Assembly: GCA_022508735.1 (NCBI GenBank)
Contig: JAFLUQ010000045.1
Location: 1 to 15,548 of the forward strand
Direction of reading: 5' to 3'
Length of the DNA stretch: 15,548 bases
From: Oscillospiraceae bacterium
Lineage (GTDB): Bacteria > Bacillota > Clostridia > UMGS1883
The notes below the pieces were generated by a model. It did not search any database. It saw nothing but the letters and a program-made list of their open reading frames with translations, and was not told where the DNA came from. Shown one piece after another: positions 12,236-15,548 of the stretch. A program made the translations under genes and the position numbers. The first letter of the stretch is position 1. Each line of letters opens with the position of its first letter.

Positions 12236-13346
12236 GCTTTTTCTGACCTCCTTTGTTATAACAATTATTTTTGTATGCCCAGCCATGGCGGAAAACGTTG
12301 GCGACGTCATAGGCACGGCCGTTGGTACTGACATAGTTTCCTATATAAATAATTACCCGCTGCCTTCTTATAACATCAACGGCCGCACTGCTGTGCTGGC
12401 CTCGGATCTTGATGGCTATGGCTTTACCTATAACTATAACAACTACCTTCGACGGGCCGAGTTGAAATTCGCCGGAGGCGACGTTACCCCCATACGGTTC
12501 TGGCGGGATATGAAGACATACGGCCAACCGATCGCCGATGTGCTTTATACTGACATTGAGGTTTACCTCGACGGAGTTAAAATCGAAAGCTTCAACGTTG
12601 ACGGCCTGACGGCCATATACTTTTCCGAGCTTGCCCCCTATGGCGAGATAAGCTTTGACGACGGTCTGCGCTCGGCTTTTTTAAACATCCCCGGCATGAA
12701 AACCACCGAGTACAGCCAAGTTGAGGATCGCTCTACCGCCGTTGCCTCGCTGCATTACAGCTGCTACTGGGGCACTGATAGGTATCTCTGGGACTATGCT
12801 CTCATGATACCTGTCTCTCTCTATGATAAATACAGCGCCATTGACCGCAATGAGATAGGTATTAACAATTACGCCGCCTATGCCGCCGACCCGGGCGATG
12901 ATCTGTACATATCCGCATTGGCAGACTGCTTCACCCGAGCAGCTGAGGATCATGGCCTGACCGACCGGGAGCGGCTCGGCATGGCTATCGACTTTGTGCA
13001 GTCCTTCACTTATGTGGACGATATCGTGGCAAAAAATGCGGCTGAATATCCTAACTTCCCCATTGAGACTTTGTTCGAGAAAAAGGGCGACTGTGAGGAC
13101 ACTGCTATGCTGCTGGCCGCCATACTAAGGGAAATGGGCATAGATGCAGTGCTGCTGACCTTCATCAGTCCCACCGGAGAAGGCCACATGGCCGTTGGCA
13201 TAAGCGGCGACTATGGCTTTTACGGCACCTGTTACCCCTATAACGACAAGCTGTATTTTTATCTTGAAACCACCGGCCCGGGCTGGAATGTGGGCGTCGT
13301 TCCGCTGGAGCAACAGGGCATGAACGCACATATAATAGAGTTTTGA
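12219..13346 (+). CDS. Secreted transglutaminase-like protein with stalk-type domain
   Basis: A 375-residue exported protein. Residues 1-24 form a signal peptide (MWNGIKLFLT, hydrophobic core, AMA before EN). Residues 38-85 (SYINNYPLPSYNINGRTAVL and on through DLDGYGFTYNYN) resemble the copper amine oxidase N-terminal-like stalk domain common in secreted Firmicutes proteins. The C-terminal part (about 230-375) is transglutaminase-like: KKGDCEDTAMLLAAILREMG gives Cys292, GHMAVGI gives His323, and YFYLETTGPGW gives Glu350 in the place of the usual third residue. Such folds can be proteases, cross-linkers or peptidoglycan-acting enzymes, and the activity cannot be read from sequence. The start overlaps the rhodanese by 17 nt, and GH31 follows 12 nt after its stop. 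Confidence 0.8.
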   Translation: MWNGIKLFLTSFVITIIFVCPAMAENVGDVIGTAVGTDIVSYINNYPLPSYNINGRTAVLASDLDGYGFTYNYNNYLRRAELKFAGGDVTPIRFWRDMKTYGQPIADVLYTDIEVYLDGVKIESFNVDGLTAIYFSELAPYGEISFDDGLRSAFLNIPGMKTTEYSQVEDRSTAVASLHYSCYWGTDRYLWDYALMIPVSLYDKYSAIDRNEIGINNYAAYAADPGDDLYISALADCFTRAAEDHGLTDRERLGMAIDFVQSFTYVDDIVAKNAAEYPNFPIETLFEKKGDCEDTAMLLAAILREMGIDAVLLTFISPTGEGHMAVGISGDYGFYGTCYPYNDKLYFYLETTGPGWNVGVVPLEQQGMNAHIIEF

Positions 13347-13358
13347 TCGGAGGGCACT

Positions 13359-15326
13359 ATGAGCAAGATTACAATCAATCACAACACCATACTTTATCAG
13401 ACTCGGGACGAAACCGTTCTTATTGAGCCGTACGGCGCGGACTGCGTGCGTGTGCGTGCCACGCGTCGGGGCAAAGTTTCTGACGAAAGCTGGGCTTTGC
13501 TGCCGCCGGAGAGCTGCACCTCAACTATCTCCGGTGACGAGAACCGTGCAGAGCTTATCAATGGTGCTCTAAAGGTGGAGCTTTTCAAGGTCTGGGGAGG
13601 GCACAGAATAGTTTTTTATAACAACGGCAAAGAGATTCTTCGCACCCGCGAGGAGGGCGACCCTGTTCGCCGCTATGAGCACGTCGGCGGCGACAATTAC
13701 CGAATAAAGGCCCTGTTTGAGCCTAACGAGGGCGAACATATCTATGGTCTCGGGCAGGAGCAGCAGCCCTTCTTTGACCGCAAGGGCTGCTCAAGCGAGC
13801 TTGTTCACTATAATACCAAATCCGCCCTGCCTGTGGTGCTTTCGTCATTGGGCTACGGCTTTTTCTGGAATAACCCCTCTCCCGGCCGCTGCGAGTTCAC
13901 GAATAACCACACCCTTTGGCTTGCCGAGTGCGCCCGCCAGGCGGACTATTTAGTATTCGTCGGCGAGACGCCGGATAAGCTCATGAATAAATATTGCCGT
14001 CTCACCGGTTTTCCGCCGGAAATGCCCGACTGGGCCGCCGGCTTCTGGCAGTGCAAGCTGCGCTATGAGAGTCAGGACGATCTGCTTGAAGTGGCACGGG
14101 AGTATAAAAGGCGCGGCGTGCCCGTTGACGCCATCGTTATCGACTATTTCCACTGGACGGAGCAGGGCAATTGGGAATTTGACCCCGAGCTTTGGCCCGA
14201 CCCCGAGGCCATGTGCGCCGAACTGAAAGAGCTGGGTATACGCCCGGTGGTGTCCATTTGGCCAACCATAAATCCAGCCAGTAAAAATTATGCGGCTATG
14301 GACGAAGAAAACATGCTCGTCCGCACCGAAAACGGGCAGTACGGCATATTTGAATTTTACGGCCAGCAGACCTTTATTGACCCAACAAATCCCCGCACCC
14401 GGGACTACGTTTGGGAGCAGATCAAGAAGACCTACTATTCCTACGGCATAAAGACCTTCTGGCTGGACGAGGCTGAGCCTGAGGTTCACCCTCAGCAGTT
14501 CAATAATCTGCGCTTCTATCTGGGCAACGGCGCTGAAATGGCCATGCTCTACCCCTACTATTATGCAAAAACATTTTACGACGGCCTCAAATCAGAGGGC
14601 GAAACCGAGATCGTTTCCCTGACGAGAGCGGCCTGGCCCGGCAGCCAGAAATTCGGTGCCATAGTCTGGAACGGCGACATCCCCTCCACCTTTGAAGCAC
14701 TTTACGAAAGCATAATTTCCGGCCTGTCTATGTCAGTCTGCGGAATACCGTGGTGGAACAGCGATATCGGCGGCTTCCATCAGGGCGACATAGAGAGCGA
14801 CTACTTCCGCGAGCTTATAGTCCGCTGGTTCCAGTTTGGGCTGTTCTGCCCCGTTATGCGGCTTCACGGCGCCAGAAAGCGCATGAAAAATCAGGTTGAC
14901 CGCCACCCCGGAGTTAAGGAGCGCAGCGGCGGCGACAACGAGATATGGTCCTTCGGCGAGCGCAATTATCCGATCTTAAAGGATCTTATTCTGCTCCGCG
15001 AGCGGCTTAAGCCCTATATTTTAAAGCATATGAAGCTGGCCTCTGAGACCGGTGCACCCATCATGAGACCCATGTTCTTTGATTTTCCGAGCGACGAAGC
15101 CTGCTATAACCTTTCCGATCAGTACATGTTCGGTCCCGACATTCTATTTGCCCCCATATACCGCCTTGGTGAAACGGAACGCACCGTTTATCTCCCCGCC
15201 GGGAAGTGGATAAGGACCTCCGACAAGTCCGTCCACGAGGGCGGTAAAAACGTCGCCTGCCATGCCGAACTTAACGAATTTATTGCCTTCGTACGCGAAG
15301 GAGCAGAGGTAATTGCCGCCTTCTAA
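13359..15326 (+). CDS. Glycoside hydrolase family 31 (alpha-xylosidase/alpha-glucosidase type)
   Basis: Retaining alpha-glycosidase of 655 residues, without signal peptide, so probably cytoplasmic and acting on imported oligosaccharides. An N-terminal beta-sandwich (about 1-210) includes YGLGQEQQPF. The (beta/alpha)8 barrel (about 225-560) carries KTFWLDEAEPE with nucleophile Asp370 and AIVWNGDIPSTF with acid/base Asp440; other motifs are DAIVIDYFHW and GIPWWNSDIGGF. C-terminal beta domains follow. The WLDEAEPE form is typical of XylS-like alpha-xylosidases rather than the WNDMNEP form of alpha-glucosidases, but substrate range in GH31 is broad (xyloside, glucoside, sulfoquinovoside, others). 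The GGAGG site sits 7 nt before the ATG. No transporter or other sugar gene accompanies it in the operon. Confidence 0.92.
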   Translation: MSKITINHNTILYQTRDETVLIEPYGADCVRVRATRRGKVSDESWALLPPESCTSTISGDENRAELINGALKVELFKVWGGHRIVFYNNGKEILRTREEGDPVRRYEHVGGDNYRIKALFEPNEGEHIYGLGQEQQPFFDRKGCSSELVHYNTKSALPVVLSSLGYGFFWNNPSPGRCEFTNNHTLWLAECARQADYLVFVGETPDKLMNKYCRLTGFPPEMPDWAAGFWQCKLRYESQDDLLEVAREYKRRGVPVDAIVIDYFHWTEQGNWEFDPELWPDPEAMCAELKELGIRPVVSIWPTINPASKNYAAMDEENMLVRTENGQYGIFEFYGQQTFIDPTNPRTRDYVWEQIKKTYYSYGIKTFWLDEAEPEVHPQQFNNLRFYLGNGAEMAMLYPYYYAKTFYDGLKSEGETEIVSLTRAAWPGSQKFGAIVWNGDIPSTFEALYESIISGLSMSVCGIPWWNSDIGGFHQGDIESDYFRELIVRWFQFGLFCPVMRLHGARKRMKNQVDRHPGVKERSGGDNEIWSFGERNYPILKDLILLRERLKPYILKHMKLASETGAPIMRPMFFDFPSDEACYNLSDQYMFGPDILFAPIYRLGETERTVYLPAGKWIRTSDKSVHEGGKNVACHAELNEFIAFVREGAEVIAAF

Positions 15327-15362
15327 AAATAAAAAAAAACTAAAAAACTCTTGACTTTACCC

Positions 15363-15383
15363 TTCAAATGCGAAGCATTTGAA
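15363..15383. repeat. Hairpin after the GH31 gene
   Basis: TTCAAATGC-GAA-GCATTTGAA has perfect 9-bp arms with a 3-nt loop, 36 nt past the GH31 stop. No T run follows, so it is a weak candidate terminator. The rest of 15327-15444 is A/T-rich with no gene. Confidence 0.5.
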
Positions 15384-15444
15384 TACCAGAAAATATGGGC
15401 ACGAAAAAAAGTGGCAATGGGTATAAATTTTTTTCAAAAAACAC

Positions 15445-15473
15445 TTGACAAATCGGTTTTCATGTATTATAAT
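15445..15473 (+). promoter_or_regulatory. Consensus promoter of the tRNA-Gln gene
   Basis: TTGACA (15445-15450), a 17-nt spacer and TATAAT (15468-15473) match the sigma-A consensus exactly. A and T tracts at 15425-15441 resemble an UP element. The predicted start is near 15480. Confidence 0.88.
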
Positions 15474-15496
15474 AATCACTGTTGAAAGAAAACCGA

Positions 15497-15548
15497 TGCC
15501 GAATTGTGTAAGGGTAGCACGACAGACTCTGACTCTGTTTGTCTGGGT
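15497..15548 (+). tRNA. tRNA-Gln (anticodon CUG), 3' end outside window
   Basis: The 5' two thirds of a tRNA: acceptor strand TGCCGAA (15497-15503), D-stem GTGT (15506-15509) with GCAC (15517-15520) and GG in the loop, anticodon stem ACAGA (15522-15526) with TCTGT (15534-15538), and loop CTCTGAC with anticodon CTG at 15529-15531, reading CAG codons. The U1 start is typical of bacterial tRNA-Gln. The T-arm and acceptor 3' strand lie beyond the window, so the start at 15497 is inferred from arm spacing. Confidence 0.9.

Noticed and set aside
15351..15379. A second promoter starting TTGACT upstream of the tRNA
   Set aside because: No acceptable -10 follows at 16-18 nt (AGCATT), whereas a perfect promoter lies nearer the tRNA.

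Overview
This window looks like chromosomal DNA from an anaerobic Clostridia bacterium (Oscillospiraceae-like gut Firmicutes is my guess; no species is claimed). The grounds are moderate GC with AT-rich intergenic gaps, strong GGAGG-type ribosome binding sites, TTG and GTG starts, near-consensus sigma-A promoters, a WalR/WalK two-component pair, 2-hydroxyacyl-CoA dehydratase activase-type proteins and a LytR-CpsA-Psr cell-wall protein.

Layout, left to right. The 3' part of a glutaminyl-tRNA synthetase gene (+) ends at 975. The convergent gap 976-1257 holds a structured element of about 250 bp with terminal inverted repeats (MITE-like), which includes a strong terminator hairpin. From 1258 to 11674 every gene is on the minus strand: a small secreted protein; the unit 8706->1966 (double activase protein, dehydratase-like protein, walR, walK) driven by a TTGACG/TATAAT promoter; a hairpin-rich gap 8707-9033; an orphan 76-residue protein; L-rhamnose mutarotase; an LCP-family protein; and ribF. 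From 11927 all genes are on the plus strand: a rhodanese, a secreted transglutaminase-like protein whose start overlaps it, and a GH31 glycosidase form one operon behind a TTGACA/TATACT promoter. The window ends inside a tRNA-Gln(CUG) gene with a TTGACA-17-TATAAT promoter.

How the genes may work together. WalRK is the essential cell-wall stress system of Firmicutes. A perfect match to the published WalR box (TGTWAH-N5-TGTWAH) lies in the promoter of the secreted protein just downstream of walK, and an 11/12 match lies upstream of the LCP promoter, suggesting a local cell-envelope regulon. WalRK appears to be cotranscribed with an ATP-dependent iron-sulfur activase/dehydratase-like module of unknown substrate, which is the most unusual linkage here. 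ribF has its own promoter and a roughly 95-nt leader with a long hairpin that is not an FMN riboswitch as far as I can tell.
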